This document shows, piece by piece, positions 53,170 to 63,556 of a stretch of 64,000 nucleotides of DNA. How positions within the stretch are numbered: position 1 is the stretch's first letter; each line of letters opens with the position of its first letter. Location of the stretch: positions 487,757 through 551,756 of the forward strand of contig NZ_JAHUWJ010000002.1 of NCBI RefSeq assembly GCF_019219075.1, given 5' to 3'. A model generated the notes under the pieces. It made no database searches, was not told the DNA's origin, and was given only the letters and a program-made list of their open reading frames with translations. A program made the translations under genes and the position numbers. This DNA comes from Chitinophaga sp. sic0106. Lineage in GTDB: Bacteria; Bacteroidota; Bacteroidia; Chitinophagales; Chitinophagaceae.

Positions 53170-53247
53170 CCTGCTTAGGGAGCTGGCTGTCGCCCGGTTC
53201 CCTAAGCAGGAAGAGCCGATCACCAAAGGCGATCGGCTCTTCCTGCT
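53170..53247. repeat. Two overlapping perfect inverted repeats
   Basis: Hairpin 1 has 12-bp arms 53170-53181 and 53199-53210. Hairpin 2 has 17-bp arms 53205-53221 and 53231-53247 with a 9-nt loop. They share 53205-53210, so only one can form at a time. They lie just downstream of leftward msrA and upstream of the zinc-ribbon gene. No T-run follows on either strand. Confidence 0.75.
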
Positions 53248-53261
53248 ATTAAAAACAAGAT

Positions 53262-53906
53262 CTACTGTTTCTTCAAATGCTCCTTAAACACTTTCTTAAA
53301 CTTTTCGAGTTTAGGCTTGATCACAAAGTAGCAATAGGGCTGTGATCCGTTCTGGTTATAGTAATTCTGATGGTAGTCTTCTGCCACATAGAATTTCGTG
53401 AACGGCGCAATCTCTGTCACGACAGGCTTTTCATAGGCGCCGGAATTTTGCAGCTTATTTTTATAATATTCCGCTTTTTCCTTTTGTTCCGGGTTATGGT
53501 AGAAGATAACGGAGCGGTATTGGGTGCCCACGTCGTTACCCTGGCGGTTAAGCTGGGTAGGGTCGTGGCTGATCCAGAATGCCTCCAGGAGTTCATCGTA
53601 GCTGATTTTTGTGGTATCATACGTTACCTGGATAACCTCTGCATGGCCGGTATTGCCTTCACATACCTGTTCGTAGGTAGGATCGGGGACATTACCACCG
53701 GAGTAGCCGGATTCCACTTTCACTACCCCATCCAGGTATTGGAACTGTGCTTCTGTGCACCAGAAGCATCCGCCGCCGAATGTGGCGGTTTGGAGACTGG
53801 TATTATTCTTTGCTTCCATATCGTTGGGGACCTTATCCTTTTTATTTTGGGCGCAGGCTGCCAGCGCCAGTGTGATCAGAAAAATAAATATTGAGTATTT
53901 TCGCAT
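53262..53906 (-). CDS. msrA: Peptide-methionine (S)-S-oxide reductase, lipoprotein form
   Basis: The 214-aa protein has a lipobox LALAAC (Cys18) and then the MsrA domain with GGGCFWC (catalytic Cys47), ESGYSGG and a C-terminal NYYNQNGSQPYC resolving region. It reduces methionine-S-sulfoxide in proteins, and the lipid anchor should place it in the periplasm. Hairpins described at 53170-53247 follow it on this strand. Confidence 0.92.
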   Translation of the reverse strand: MRKYSIFIFLITLALAACAQNKKDKVPNDMEAKNNTSLQTATFGGGCFWCTEAQFQYLDGVVKVESGYSGGNVPDPTYEQVCEGNTGHAEVIQVTYDTTKISYDELLEAFWISHDPTQLNRQGNDVGTQYRSVIFYHNPEQKEKAEYYKNKLQNSGAYEKPVVTEIAPFTKFYVAEDYHQNYYNQNGSQPYCYFVIKPKLEKFKKVFKEHLKKQ

Positions 53907-54166
53907 AATGAAACCGTTTTTAATTGTTGGTTAAACCACTTACCAGTAAGACGCAAAAAATGCCCAAACCTTACAGCGCAAATATTATTTACGTGTAAAT
54001 TGATACAAGAGAACGACAAGTTAAGTAACTTTAACATTCTTTTTGCCCAGCAGCAGCGTTTTTAACCTTAGCAAACAGAAAAGTAAAATGAATGCTCACT
54101 GACCACCGCCTATGTTAGCAGCACGTAAGGAGATGGTCTGATTTATTATTAAACAATACATTACAA

Positions 54167-56278
54167 TTGAAATATTTTCCTGAATCTGCGTTGATGCAGT
54201 TGGAATTTGATAAAGTACAACAGCTCCTGACGGAGCACTGTAAGACGGAGTTGGGTAAACAGATGGCCATTGATCTCCGGCTGCATACGCATATAGATTA
54301 CGTAAAAACCGCCTTGCAACAGGCGCATGAATACAAGCAACTTACCTTATTACAGGAGCATTTCCCCAATGATTTTGTACTGAACCTGAAGACGGAGCTG
54401 AAGCTTTTGTCCATCCAGGGTGCCGTACTCACCGGGGAACAGGCCTTGCAGATCCGCAAACTTGCGGAAAGCATGCATGCCATTACCCGCTTCTTTGATC
54501 ATGACCGTAAGGTGCAATATGTTGCATTACACGAGGTTATTAAAGAAACCTATTACGAGAAAAAAATCACCGCTTTAATCGATGAAGTACTCGACGAGGT
54601 GGGGCAGGTAAAGGATAATGCAAGCCCTGAGCTGGCAAAAATCCGTATGTCCCTGTTCCGCAAGCGTACAGAGTTACGTCGTGCCTTTGAGCGTGTGATG
54701 CAGAAACTGCAGAAAGCCAATTACCTGGCCGACCAGGGAGAAGCTTTCCTCAATGGTCGCCGTGTGGTAGCCATCTATGCGGAAAACAAACGCATGGTAA
54801 AGGGTATCATCCACGGGGAATCCGACACCGGAAAAACCACTTTCCTGGAGCCGGACGAAACCATTGAGCTGAATAATGATGTGCAGTCGCTCGAAAGAGA
54901 AGAAAACCGCGAAGTATACCGCATCCTGCGGCAGCTGACCGCCAAGCTGAATGGCTACAGCGGTTTGCTGAACAGCTACCATGACGTACTGGGTGTATAC
55001 GACTTTATCCGCGCTAAAGCTAAGCTGGCACTGGATATGGACGGAAATTACCCCGCACTGGTGCCACACGCACAGGTACACCTGGTGCAGGCATACCACC
55101 CGTTACTGCTGCTGTATAACCGTAAAAACAGTAAGCCTACCATACCGGTAAACATCACGCTGGACAAGGATAACCATATCCTGGTAATCAGCGGACCCAA
55201 TGCCGGCGGTAAAACGGTGACGCTTAAAACCATTGGATTGCTGCAGCTGATGCTGCAATCGGGATTACTGGTACCGGTACACCCTACCTCCCAGATGGGT
55301 ATTTTCAAGCAACTCATGATCCACATTGGGGATACCCAGTCCCTGGAGTTTGAGCTCAGTACCTATTCATCTCACCTGAAAAACATGAAATATTTCATGG
55401 AAAATGCGAACGGAAGAACGCTGTTTTTCATAGATGAGCTGGGAAGTGGGTCCGATCCTAACCTGGGAGGAGCTTTTGCAGAGGTAATCATGGAGGAGCT
55501 GGCAAAGAAACATGCCTTTGGTATTGTAACTACCCACTACCTCAACCTGAAGGTAATGGCTAATAAGGTGAAAGGCATCATCAACGGTGCTATGGGCTTC
55601 GACGAAGAAACCCTTATGCCGCTGTATAAATTGCTGATCGGTAAACCTGGTAGCTCCTACACTTTCTCCATCGCACAGCGTATAGGTTTACATCCCTCGC
55701 TGATAGCACGTGCGAGAAAACTGGTAGACGAAGGCCACTTTAAACTCGATAAACTGCTGAATAAGGCAGAACAGGATCTCCAGAAAGTAGAAACCGAAAA
55801 GAAGGACCTGCATAAACTGCTGAAGGAAAACGAGAGACTGAAACGCGAATATGAAGAGCTGGCCGACAAGGAGCGCAAAAACCAGCAGATAACCTTCCTT
55901 AAATTGCAGAATAAGATTAAGGAAGATGACCTGCAATATCTGAAAGATATGGAGCGCAAGCTCAAGCAGATCGTGGTGGAATGGAAGCGCGCCGAGAAAA
56001 ACGACGAGCGCGAAAAAGTGATGAAAGCCGCTGAAATACTGCTCTTCCGCCGCAGAGAAAAGCAGATCAATGAAAAAATTGACAAGAAAGTCCAGGATAA
56101 ATTCAAGGAAGTGGGCGGAGAAGTGCAGGTGGGTGACCAGGTGAAAATCATGAGCAACCGCCAGGTAGGTAAACTGATTGAAATCCGCGACAAACGCGCG
56201 ATTGTACAGTTAGGAAAAGTGCCTATCAACGTGAAACTCAGCGATCTGGTACTCGTAGAAGAGAAAGTATCCGAGTAA
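54167..56278 (+). CDS. MutS2-like ATPase without Smr domain
   Basis: The frame starts with TTG at 54167 (KYFPESALMQLEFDKV), supported by the family's conserved N-terminus; the first ATG (54194) would cut it. The 703-aa protein has the MutS core and ATPase with Walker A GPNAGGKT (343-350) and a Walker B FFIDELGSGSDP, then a long coiled region (about 520-640) and a KOW-like tail. The C-terminal Smr nuclease domain of typical MutS2 (about 780 aa) is absent. It may act in recombination control or on stalled ribosomes. Confidence 0.87.
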   Translation: MKYFPESALMQLEFDKVQQLLTEHCKTELGKQMAIDLRLHTHIDYVKTALQQAHEYKQLTLLQEHFPNDFVLNLKTELKLLSIQGAVLTGEQALQIRKLAESMHAITRFFDHDRKVQYVALHEVIKETYYEKKITALIDEVLDEVGQVKDNASPELAKIRMSLFRKRTELRRAFERVMQKLQKANYLADQGEAFLNGRRVVAIYAENKRMVKGIIHGESDTGKTTFLEPDETIELNNDVQSLEREENREVYRILRQLTAKLNGYSGLLNSYHDVLGVYDFIRAKAKLALDMDGNYPALVPHAQVHLVQAYHPLLLLYNRKNSKPTIPVNITLDKDNHILVISGPNAGGKTVTLKTIGLLQLMLQSGLLVPVHPTSQMGIFKQLMIHIGDTQSLEFELSTYSSHLKNMKYFMENANGRTLFFIDELGSGSDPNLGGAFAEVIMEELAKKHAFGIVTTHYLNLKVMANKVKGIINGAMGFDEETLMPLYKLLIGKPGSSYTFSIAQRIGLHPSLIARARKLVDEGHFKLDKLLNKAEQDLQKVETEKKDLHKLLKENERLKREYEELADKERKNQQITFLKLQNKIKEDDLQYLKDMERKLKQIVVEWKRAEKNDEREKVMKAAEILLFRRREKQINEKIDKKVQDKFKEVGGEVQVGDQVKIMSNRQVGKLIEIRDKRAIVQLGKVPINVKLSDLVLVEEKVSE

Positions 56279-56304
56279 TTCAATTACCATAAAATGAACC
56301 GAAG

Positions 56305-57189
56305 ATGGAAGTAGCAAGTAAAGTACCTATCCCTGTATATCGACTGGAAGACTGCACAGATGGTTTTCCGTTTCTGATCACGAGGATGAAGGGCTGCGAG
56401 CCTATGGTGAAAGACTTTGCCATTCCTCATCGTCATACAGGATATAGTATTGATATAGTAGTGAAAGGAAGTATCCATCAGTCGGTGGACTTCCGTCAGC
56501 ACCAGGTCATGGCGCCGGCAGTAATGCTGATGGAGCCTGACCAGGTGCACCTCCACGAAATGGGGGAGGACTGCGAAATGATCAGTATCTATTTCACCGA
56601 TGAGTTTCTGCAGTCAGAACTGCAGGGTGTGGTGAGCTGCTGGCGCTGCATCTTCGGTTCAGGGGTAATTCCGGTAAATAATGAGCAGCTGGAAGAATTG
56701 TTGTCCTATGCTTACCTGATCGAAAAGGAATATGTTTCGAACAGAATCCGCCGGGAAGAAATTATCCGCAACCTGCTCAATGCCTTTATTATTGCCTGCG
56801 GCCGTATATCCGAACCCGTTACGCGTGACAACATCTGGTTGAGGGTAGAGAGCGCACAATATAATATGGCGCGGCAGTTTAAGGTGCTGGTGGATAAACA
56901 TTACCATGAAAAGGCGCAGGTGTCAGATTATGCTGAAATGTTATTTGTGACCCCTGGTCACCTGAATGATACTGTGAAGTCGCTCATGGGGCGCAATGCG
57001 AAATATGTCATAGATGAGAAGCGCATACTCGAAGCAAAGCGGCTACTGTACTGGGGTGAGCACTCTGTAAAGCAGATTGCCTCGCACCTGAATTTCGAAG
57101 ACGATGCTTACTTTAACCGCTTTTTTAAGAAGCATACCGGACAAACTCCGGCGGCATTTCAACGAGAAAGCCGTGAAAAGTACAATTAA
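56305..57189 (+). CDS. AraC-family transcriptional regulator
   Basis: The 294-aa protein has an N-terminal cupin-like sensor domain (about 40-150, HRHTGYSIDIVVKGSIHQSV) and a C-terminal AraC HTH domain (about 195-290) with KVLVDKHYHEKAQVSDYAEM, the first helix-turn-helix, and VKQIASHLNFEDDAYFNRFF, the second. It starts 26 bp after mutS2 and lies 419 bp upstream of the RND efflux genes, which it probably controls in response to a small molecule. Confidence 0.85.
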   Translation: MEVASKVPIPVYRLEDCTDGFPFLITRMKGCEPMVKDFAIPHRHTGYSIDIVVKGSIHQSVDFRQHQVMAPAVMLMEPDQVHLHEMGEDCEMISIYFTDEFLQSELQGVVSCWRCIFGSGVIPVNNEQLEELLSYAYLIEKEYVSNRIRREEIIRNLLNAFIIACGRISEPVTRDNIWLRVESAQYNMARQFKVLVDKHYHEKAQVSDYAEMLFVTPGHLNDTVKSLMGRNAKYVIDEKRILEAKRLLYWGEHSVKQIASHLNFEDDAYFNRFFKKHTGQTPAAFQRESREKYN

Positions 57190-57608
57190 ACCCGCAAAAA
57201 TTTAAATCGATCAAAAAGATATTTATCTATTTTTGCATCGTGAATAATATAATGACGCTGCCCGTACGTCATTCTAAATTTGAAAGCCATGGAAATTAGC
57301 GATTAGAGATTAACCGCAACCTTCAGAATTGCTTAATTAATTATTTCATTTACAGGAGTAACATATTGTTGCATGTAATCGTATAGCATTGCTGTTTAGC
57401 TATTCGAATGCACAGTGAGCTTCGTGGCTGCATAACACCCGCCCGTAAACCGTTATGCATACCCGGACACGCTGCTATGCAATATATTGCCTGTATCCTC
57501 ACGCCCGATTGCTGTCACTAAACCTGATTTGCTGCGAAGCAAGGCTGCCTTTTATTGGCCTGAGTCGCAACGGGGGATTTTATTTTTAGTCGTCAAAAAA
57601 AATGTAGT
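57190..57608 (+). promoter_or_regulatory. Long leader of the RND efflux operon
   Basis: This 419-bp gap holds a -7 match TATTTTTG (57228-57235) with no clear -33, so transcription may start near 57242 and leave a leader of about 365 nt. A 15-codon frame (MTLPVRHSKFESHGN, 57252-57299) begins just after, and its first bases form a small inverted repeat ATGACG/CGTCAT. No known riboswitch is recognised. No other gene is seen. Confidence 0.45.
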
Positions 57609-58802
57609 ATGAAACTATTGAAATCAACATTAACAACATTGCCGGCAGGCCTACTTTATAGCTTTATAGTTCTTTCAGTATTGTCTGGATGCAGTACTAC
57701 ACAGGCAAAAACAGATGCACCGCCACCAGCGGCATTACCTGTAATTAAAGCCGTTACATTACCTACTACAACGTTTCAGGATTTTTCTGCTTCGGTAGAA
57801 GGAACCCGTGATGTGGAAATAAGACCGCAGGTAGACGGTTATCTGACGAATATTTCAATAGATGAAGGCGATTACGTTAGAAAAGGTCAAACACTTTTCA
57901 CAATCGACAGAAGGCCATATGCAGAGCAACTCAACAATGCCACTGCAAATTTACAAGCTGCAACAGCGGCATTAGAGAATGCAAAAATCAACGTTGATAA
58001 ATTGAAACCGCTACTTAGTAATAATGTGGTATCAGATGTTCAAGTAAAATCGGCAGAAGCAAGTTACAATTCAGCGAAAGCAAATGTTGCCCAGGCACAG
58101 GCTCAGGTAGAAGCTGCCCGTATCAATCTTGGGTTCACCAATATTACTGCACCCAGCGATGGTTATGTAGGTAGTATTCCCTTTAAAACAGGAAGCCTTA
58201 TTAGCCGAGGAATGGCAGGCGCATTGACTACTATTTCTGAAGTAAAGGACATGCGTGTTTACTTTTCTTTAAGTGAAACCGATTTCCTCAAATTCAAGGA
58301 AAAATATCCAGGTAATAGTGTTGCTGAAAAAGTAAAAGGAATGCCAGAGGTAGAATTAATCCTGGCAGATGGCAGTGTTTATCCTGAAAAAGGAAAAGTT
58401 GAAACAGTGGAAGGGCAGTTTGACAAAACTATTGGTGCAATTAGTTTACGTGCCAGCTTTCCTAATGCACAGGGAATACTTAGAAGTGGAAGTACCGGTA
58501 AAGTGAGAGTACCTACGTTACATGCTGCTGCATTGGTAATTCCTCAGGAAGCCACGTTTGAATTGCAGGATAAAGTATTCGTTTATACCGTGGCCGATAG
58601 TAATAAAATCGTTACAAAACCACTTACCATTTCCGGCAAAACGTCTAATTATTATTTGGTGACGGATGGCGTAAAGCAGGGGGATAAGATTGTATTATCT
58701 TCTCAATCTACCATGATGATGGGTGGTTTAAAAGATGGTGTTGTTATTCAGCCACAGATGGTATCTATAGATAGTTTGTTGAAAGCAAAGCCGCTGCTTT
58801 AG
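57609..58802 (+). CDS. RND efflux periplasmic adaptor (AcrA/MexA type)
   Basis: The 397-aa lipoprotein has a signal with lipobox LSGC (about residue 28), a barrel-sandwich lipoyl domain (VDGYLTNISIDEGDYVRKG at about 75-93), a helical hairpin (about 105-160), and beta-barrel domains. It joins the inner-membrane pump to the outer-membrane channel. It is first of three genes in the order adaptor, pump, channel. The strand spacing (126 bp to the pump) suggests one transcript. Confidence 0.92.
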   Translation: MKLLKSTLTTLPAGLLYSFIVLSVLSGCSTTQAKTDAPPPAALPVIKAVTLPTTTFQDFSASVEGTRDVEIRPQVDGYLTNISIDEGDYVRKGQTLFTIDRRPYAEQLNNATANLQAATAALENAKINVDKLKPLLSNNVVSDVQVKSAEASYNSAKANVAQAQAQVEAARINLGFTNITAPSDGYVGSIPFKTGSLISRGMAGALTTISEVKDMRVYFSLSETDFLKFKEKYPGNSVAEKVKGMPEVELILADGSVYPEKGKVETVEGQFDKTIGAISLRASFPNAQGILRSGSTGKVRVPTLHAAALVIPQEATFELQDKVFVYTVADSNKIVTKPLTISGKTSNYYLVTDGVKQGDKIVLSSQSTMMMGGLKDGVVIQPQMVSIDSLLKAKPLL

Positions 58803-58928
58803 AAGAATTAAACGTGAAAGCGCGCCGTGTCAGGAATGCTTACACAAAACATTATTCAAATTGTGACGCAGGCAGTGTTGTTACACACATGGCTGCCTGT
58901 GTTCGTGCGGAAATACCGCAACCCATAA

Positions 58929-61900
58929 TTGTTATTTATGTTAAAACGATTTATTGAAAGGCCGGTATTATCTACGGTTATTTCTATCATATTGGTTATA
59001 CTGGGAGCGTTGTCTTTATACTCCCTGCCTACGGCTTTATTTCCTGAGATTGCGCCGCCATCTGTACAGGTGATAGCCAATTACCCCGGTGCCAACGGGG
59101 AGGTGATAGCCCGTACAGTTGCTACCCCGATAGAAGAATCGGTAAATGGTGTGGAGAACATGACGTATATGACGTCCAATTCCAACAATGATGGTAGCTA
59201 CGTCTTAACAGTTTATTTTAAACAGGGAACAGATCCTGATATTGCGGCGGTAAACGTACAAAACCGCGTATCAAAAGCTAACAGCCAGCTACCTCCCGAA
59301 GTATTACAAGCTGGGCTTTCTACACAGAAAGTGCAGAGCAGCTTCCTGATGTTTGTGGCGATATATAGTGAGGACAGCGTTAAGTATAATGAACTGTTCT
59401 TAAATAACTATGCAAGAATTAATATCATCCCTCAGTTACAGCGTATACCAGGGGTGGCACAGGTGCAGCCATTTGGTTCAAAAGATTATTCGATGCGTAT
59501 CTGGTTGAAACCCGACAGGCTTGTCGCTAATAATCTTTCTACCACAGAAGTGATGAATGCGATCAAGGATCAGAACGTAGAAGCTGCACCAGGGCGTTTG
59601 GGACAAAGTAGTAAAGAATCTTTCGAGTATATTATTAAATACAAGGGAAAATTAAATAAGCCGGAAGAGTATGAAAATATGGTGATTAAGGCAAAGAACG
59701 ATGGTTCTGTTCTTCGCCTTAAAGATTTGGCCAGGGTGGAACTAGGTGGCTATACCTATACTGCCTCGAATTTGCTTGATGGCAAACCGGCTACTGGTTT
59801 TGGTATTGTGCAGACACCGGGTTCCAATGCCAATGAAATTCTTACCGAACTGGAACGACAGATTGGGGTATTTGACAAGGCGTTACCGGATGGTATGAAA
59901 TTTAAGATAATGTACAACTCGAAGGAGTTTTTGGATGCATCTATCGACCAGGTAAAAGAAACACTGATCATTGCGTTCATCCTTGTGGCCATCGTAGTTT
60001 TTGTTTTCCTGCAAGATCTGCGCTCTACATTGATCCCGGTAATTGCTGTTCCTGTTTCGATTATAGGTACCTTCTTCTTCTTACAATTATTCGGCTTCAG
60101 CATTAACCTGCTTACATTGTTCGCTTTGGTACTGGCTATTGGTATTGTGGTGGATGATGCCATTGTGGTGGTAGAGGCTGTACACTCAACGATGGAACGT
60201 GAGCATTTACCGGCAAGAGAGGCCACCCTTAAAACGATGAGTGAGATATCCGGTGCGATTGTTTCCATCACATTGGTAATGGCGGCAGTGTTTGTGCCAG
60301 TGAGCTTTGTACAAGGTCCTGCAGGCGTATTCTATAAACAATTTGCTTTTACACTGGCCATTGCTATCGTTATTTCTGCAGTGAACGCGTTAACGTTAAG
60401 TCCGGCGTTGTGTGCTTTGTTCTTAAAGAATCAGCATATAGGCGAAGGTGGACACAAAAAAGGTTTTGGTGCCCGTTTCTTCGATGCGTTTAATACCGCT
60501 TTTGATGCCATGACGGCAAGATATATACGGAGCATCAAATTCCTGCTGAAGAACAGATGGGTGGCCATTACCGGATTGTTGCTTGTGGTGGTTGCTACCT
60601 TTTGGCTGATCAAAACTACACCTACCGGGTTTATTCCAGATGAGGATCAGGGATTTGTAGTAGGTATTACCCAAACACCTCCCGGTAGTTCACTTAGCAG
60701 AACGGAGAATGCAACGAACCAGATTAGTAAAATTGTGATGCACGATGAGGGTGTGAGCGATGTATGGGCTGCCAATGGGATGAACTTCGTAACAAATGCG
60801 AACGCTTCTCCTAATGCTGCGATATTCGTAAGGTTAAAAGATCGTAAGGAGAGAGGTGTTGTAAAAGACCCTACTGCCATTGCAGGTGGTTTGTTAGGCA
60901 AATCGACGCAAGTACATGATGCCTTGACTTTTTTTGTTGGTTTTCCAACCATACAGGGTTTCGGTAATGTGAGCGGGGTAGAAATGATGCTGCAGGACAG
61001 AACAAACGGCTCGCTGGAGAAATTGGCAGGAACCGCATGGGGGTTTGTTGGTGCGTTAAGTCAGCGGCCGGAAGTGGCGAGTGCATTTACTACTTTTAAT
61101 ACGGGTAACCCACAATACACCATTGATATAGATGAAGTAAAAGTGAAACAACTGGGTGTATCTGTTGGTGATTTGTTGAATACGCTGCAAACGTATTATG
61201 GTAGTAGTTTCGTTTCGGACTTTAACCGTTTCGGGAAGTATAGCCGCGTTATGGCGCAGGCCGATGTTTCATACCGGATGGATAAAAGTTCGTTGGATGC
61301 TATTTATGTAAAGAACAACTTGGGTACGATGGTGCCGGTAAATACAGTGGCCAAATTCACACGCGTATATGGCCCGGAAACAGTAACACGAAACAATCTG
61401 TATAGTGCTGTTACCATCAATGCTACACCCAAACCAGGTTATAGTACCGGTGATGTAATTAAAGCCATTGAAGAAGTATCGAAAAAGACATTGCCACAAG
61501 GATATGCCTATGAGTTTACGGGTATTACTAGGGAAGAGATAAGAGCAGGGAACCAAACTGCGTTCGTGTTTTTATTGAGTGTATTGTTTGTATTCTTCCT
61601 GCTGGCTGCACAGTATGAAAGCTATATTCTGCCACTGGCAGTAATCTTAACGGTACCTACGGGTATATTGGGTGTATATAGTTTCATTGGCTTTAAGGGT
61701 ATAGAGGGAAATATCTACGTACAAATTGGTATGATCATGTTGATAGGATTATTGGCTAAAAATGCGATCCTGATTGTGGAGTTTGCGATACAACGGAGAA
61801 GGGCGGGCTATAAGCTTGTTCAGGCAGCTTTGGAAGCAGCACAGCTTCGTCTTCGTCCAATATTGATGACATCATTTGCCTTTATTGTTGGTATGTTGCC

Positions 61901-62102
61901 ATTAATTTTTACACAAGGCGCATCTGCCAAAGGCAATCATTCAATAGGCTGGAGTACAGTAGGTGGTATGTTTACCGGGGTGGTCCTCGGGGTATTTATT
62001 ATACCTGTGCTGTTTGTAATTTTCCAGTTTCTGCAAGAGAAAATCAGCCGTAAGCCGATAGCGGAAGTGGAAGCAGCACATGAGGCAAAGCTGATACATT
62101 AA
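58929..62102 (+). CDS. RND multidrug efflux pump (AcrB/HAE1 family)
   Basis: The 1057-aa protein has the RND layout: helix 1 (about 10-30), periplasmic porter domain, helices 2-6, second porter and helices 8-12. LAIGIVVDDAIVVVEAVHS holds the two Asp residues of the proton relay in helix 4. FIPDEDQGF and a docking segment (GVSVGDLLNTLQTYYGSSF) are also present. It takes up drugs or other amphiphiles from the periplasm or outer leaflet and exports them via the channel encoded next. Confidence 0.95.
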   Translation: MLFMLKRFIERPVLSTVISIILVILGALSLYSLPTALFPEIAPPSVQVIANYPGANGEVIARTVATPIEESVNGVENMTYMTSNSNNDGSYVLTVYFKQGTDPDIAAVNVQNRVSKANSQLPPEVLQAGLSTQKVQSSFLMFVAIYSEDSVKYNELFLNNYARINIIPQLQRIPGVAQVQPFGSKDYSMRIWLKPDRLVANNLSTTEVMNAIKDQNVEAAPGRLGQSSKESFEYIIKYKGKLNKPEEYENMVIKAKNDGSVLRLKDLARVELGGYTYTASNLLDGKPATGFGIVQTPGSNANEILTELERQIGVFDKALPDGMKFKIMYNSKEFLDASIDQVKETLIIAFILVAIVVFVFLQDLRSTLIPVIAVPVSIIGTFFFLQLFGFSINLLTLFALVLAIGIVVDDAIVVVEAVHSTMEREHLPAREATLKTMSEISGAIVSITLVMAAVFVPVSFVQGPAGVFYKQFAFTLAIAIVISAVNALTLSPALCALFLKNQHIGEGGHKKGFGARFFDAFNTAFDAMTARYIRSIKFLLKNRWVAITGLLLVVVATFWLIKTTPTGFIPDEDQGFVVGITQTPPGSSLSRTENATNQISKIVMHDEGVSDVWAANGMNFVTNANASPNAAIFVRLKDRKERGVVKDPTAIAGGLLGKSTQVHDALTFFVGFPTIQGFGNVSGVEMMLQDRTNGSLEKLAGTAWGFVGALSQRPEVASAFTTFNTGNPQYTIDIDEVKVKQLGVSVGDLLNTLQTYYGSSFVSDFNRFGKYSRVMAQADVSYRMDKSSLDAIYVKNNLGTMVPVNTVAKFTRVYGPETVTRNNLYSAVTINATPKPGYSTGDVIKAIEEVSKKTLPQGYAYEFTGITREEIRAGNQTAFVFLLSVLFVFFLLAAQYESYILPLAVILTVPTGILGVYSFIGFKGIEGNIYVQIGMIMLIGLLAKNAILIVEFAIQRRRAGYKLVQAALEAAQLRLRPILMTSFAFIVGMLPLIFTQGASAKGNHSIGWSTVGGMFTGVVLGVFIIPVLFVIFQFLQEKISRKPIAEVEAAHEAKLIH

Positions 62103-62143
62103 AATATCAGCGTTATCTATTATCAGAATCAGAAAAAAGACAA

Positions 62144-63556
62144 ATGAAAACAAGTTATAGCTCATTTTTAATTCTGTTGTCTATAGTTGTAGGTTTAGCA
62201 GCATGTCGGGTAGGCCGCAATTACGAGCGGCCCCCGATGGCGCTGCCAGAGCAGTTCAACAATGCGGCACCATCCGACAGCAGTATTGCCGGGATGGAAT
62301 GGAAAAAGTTTTTTACTGATCCTACTTTGCAGCAGCTGATTGATAAAGCGGTGAGTGGCAACCTGGACCTGCAGATTGCAGTGAAAAGGGTAGATGCTGC
62401 CCAGGAGTACCTGAAGCAGGCGAAAGTGGGCTGGTTACCTTCCTTTAACGGACAGGTAAGTGCGGCTACGAATTTTCCTTCCAAGAACAGTTTAAACGGT
62501 ATGAACATGAGCCAGTTTGGCATGGGTGATCATATCGAAGACTATAATGCTGGCATCAGCATGTCGTGGGAGATAGATGTTTGGGGAAAAATTCGTCGTC
62601 AGAAAGAGGCGGCATTAGCGTCCTACCTACAGTCCTACGAAGGCGCACATGCCGTGCAAACCAGTGTGGTGGCGGCTGTAGCGAGTAGTTATTTTAACCT
62701 GCTGATGTTGGACCAGCAGCTGGACATTGCCCGTAAGAACGTAGCGCTGAGCGATACGATCGTGAAGGTGATACGTTTGCAGAAAGCGGCCGGTGAGGTA
62801 ACGGAGCTGGCTATACAGCAGGCTATTTCCCAGCAGCAGACGGCAGAATTACTGGTGCCGGCGCTGGAACAGGGGATTACCATCCAGGAAAACGCTTTGC
62901 GTATCCTTACCGGTGAATTACCGGGAGCTGTTTCACGCAGTAGTAAGTTGCATGATTTCACCGTTCCTGCGGCCTTACCAGCAGGCATTCCTGCGGAGAT
63001 GATTAGTCGCCGCCCGGATGTACGTGCCAGCGAAATGGGGTTGGTAGCGGCCAATGCGAAAGTGGGTGTGGCGCAGGCCAGCATGTATCCTTCGCTGAAT
63101 ATTACTGCCAGCGGTGGGTTGAACAGCTTTAAAGCAAGCAATTGGTTTACTATGCCGGCATCTTTGTTCGGAACGGTGGCTGGTAGTCTGGCTCAGCCGA
63201 TCTTCCAGAAAAGGGCTTTAAAAACGCAATTAGAAGTAGCTCGCATTAACAGGGAGCAGGCGGTGCTGGAATTCCGGCAGTCGGCCCTCAACGCCATTGG
63301 TGAGGTAAGTGATGCGCTGGTGAAGCTGGATAAGCTCAAAACCCGCCAGGAGATTGTGACCCGCCAGGTGAGCACGACTCAACTGGCGATACAGCAGGCG
63401 CAGCTGCTGTTCCGCAGCGGTATGGCCAATTACCTGGAGGTAATTACAGCACAAGGAAAAGCATTGGAATCTGAGTTGAATCAGGCCAATATCGACAGAG
63501 AGCGCCTTTCAGCCATGGTGGACCTTTACCGTTCACTGGGCGGAGGCTGGAAATAA
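62144..63556 (+). CDS. RND outer-membrane factor (OprM/NodT family)
   Basis: The 470-aa lipoprotein (lipobox LAAC at about residue 21) has two outer-membrane efflux repeats, with typical ISRRPDVRASEMGLVAANAK and LFGTVAGSLAQPIFQKRALK motifs and a C-terminal ANIDRERLSAMVDLYRSLGG. It forms the trimeric channel-tunnel. It starts 42 bp after the pump gene and completes the operon. Confidence 0.93.
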   Translation: MKTSYSSFLILLSIVVGLAACRVGRNYERPPMALPEQFNNAAPSDSSIAGMEWKKFFTDPTLQQLIDKAVSGNLDLQIAVKRVDAAQEYLKQAKVGWLPSFNGQVSAATNFPSKNSLNGMNMSQFGMGDHIEDYNAGISMSWEIDVWGKIRRQKEAALASYLQSYEGAHAVQTSVVAAVASSYFNLLMLDQQLDIARKNVALSDTIVKVIRLQKAAGEVTELAIQQAISQQQTAELLVPALEQGITIQENALRILTGELPGAVSRSSKLHDFTVPAALPAGIPAEMISRRPDVRASEMGLVAANAKVGVAQASMYPSLNITASGGLNSFKASNWFTMPASLFGTVAGSLAQPIFQKRALKTQLEVARINREQAVLEFRQSALNAIGEVSDALVKLDKLKTRQEIVTRQVSTTQLAIQQAQLLFRSGMANYLEVITAQGKALESELNQANIDRERLSAMVDLYRSLGGGWK

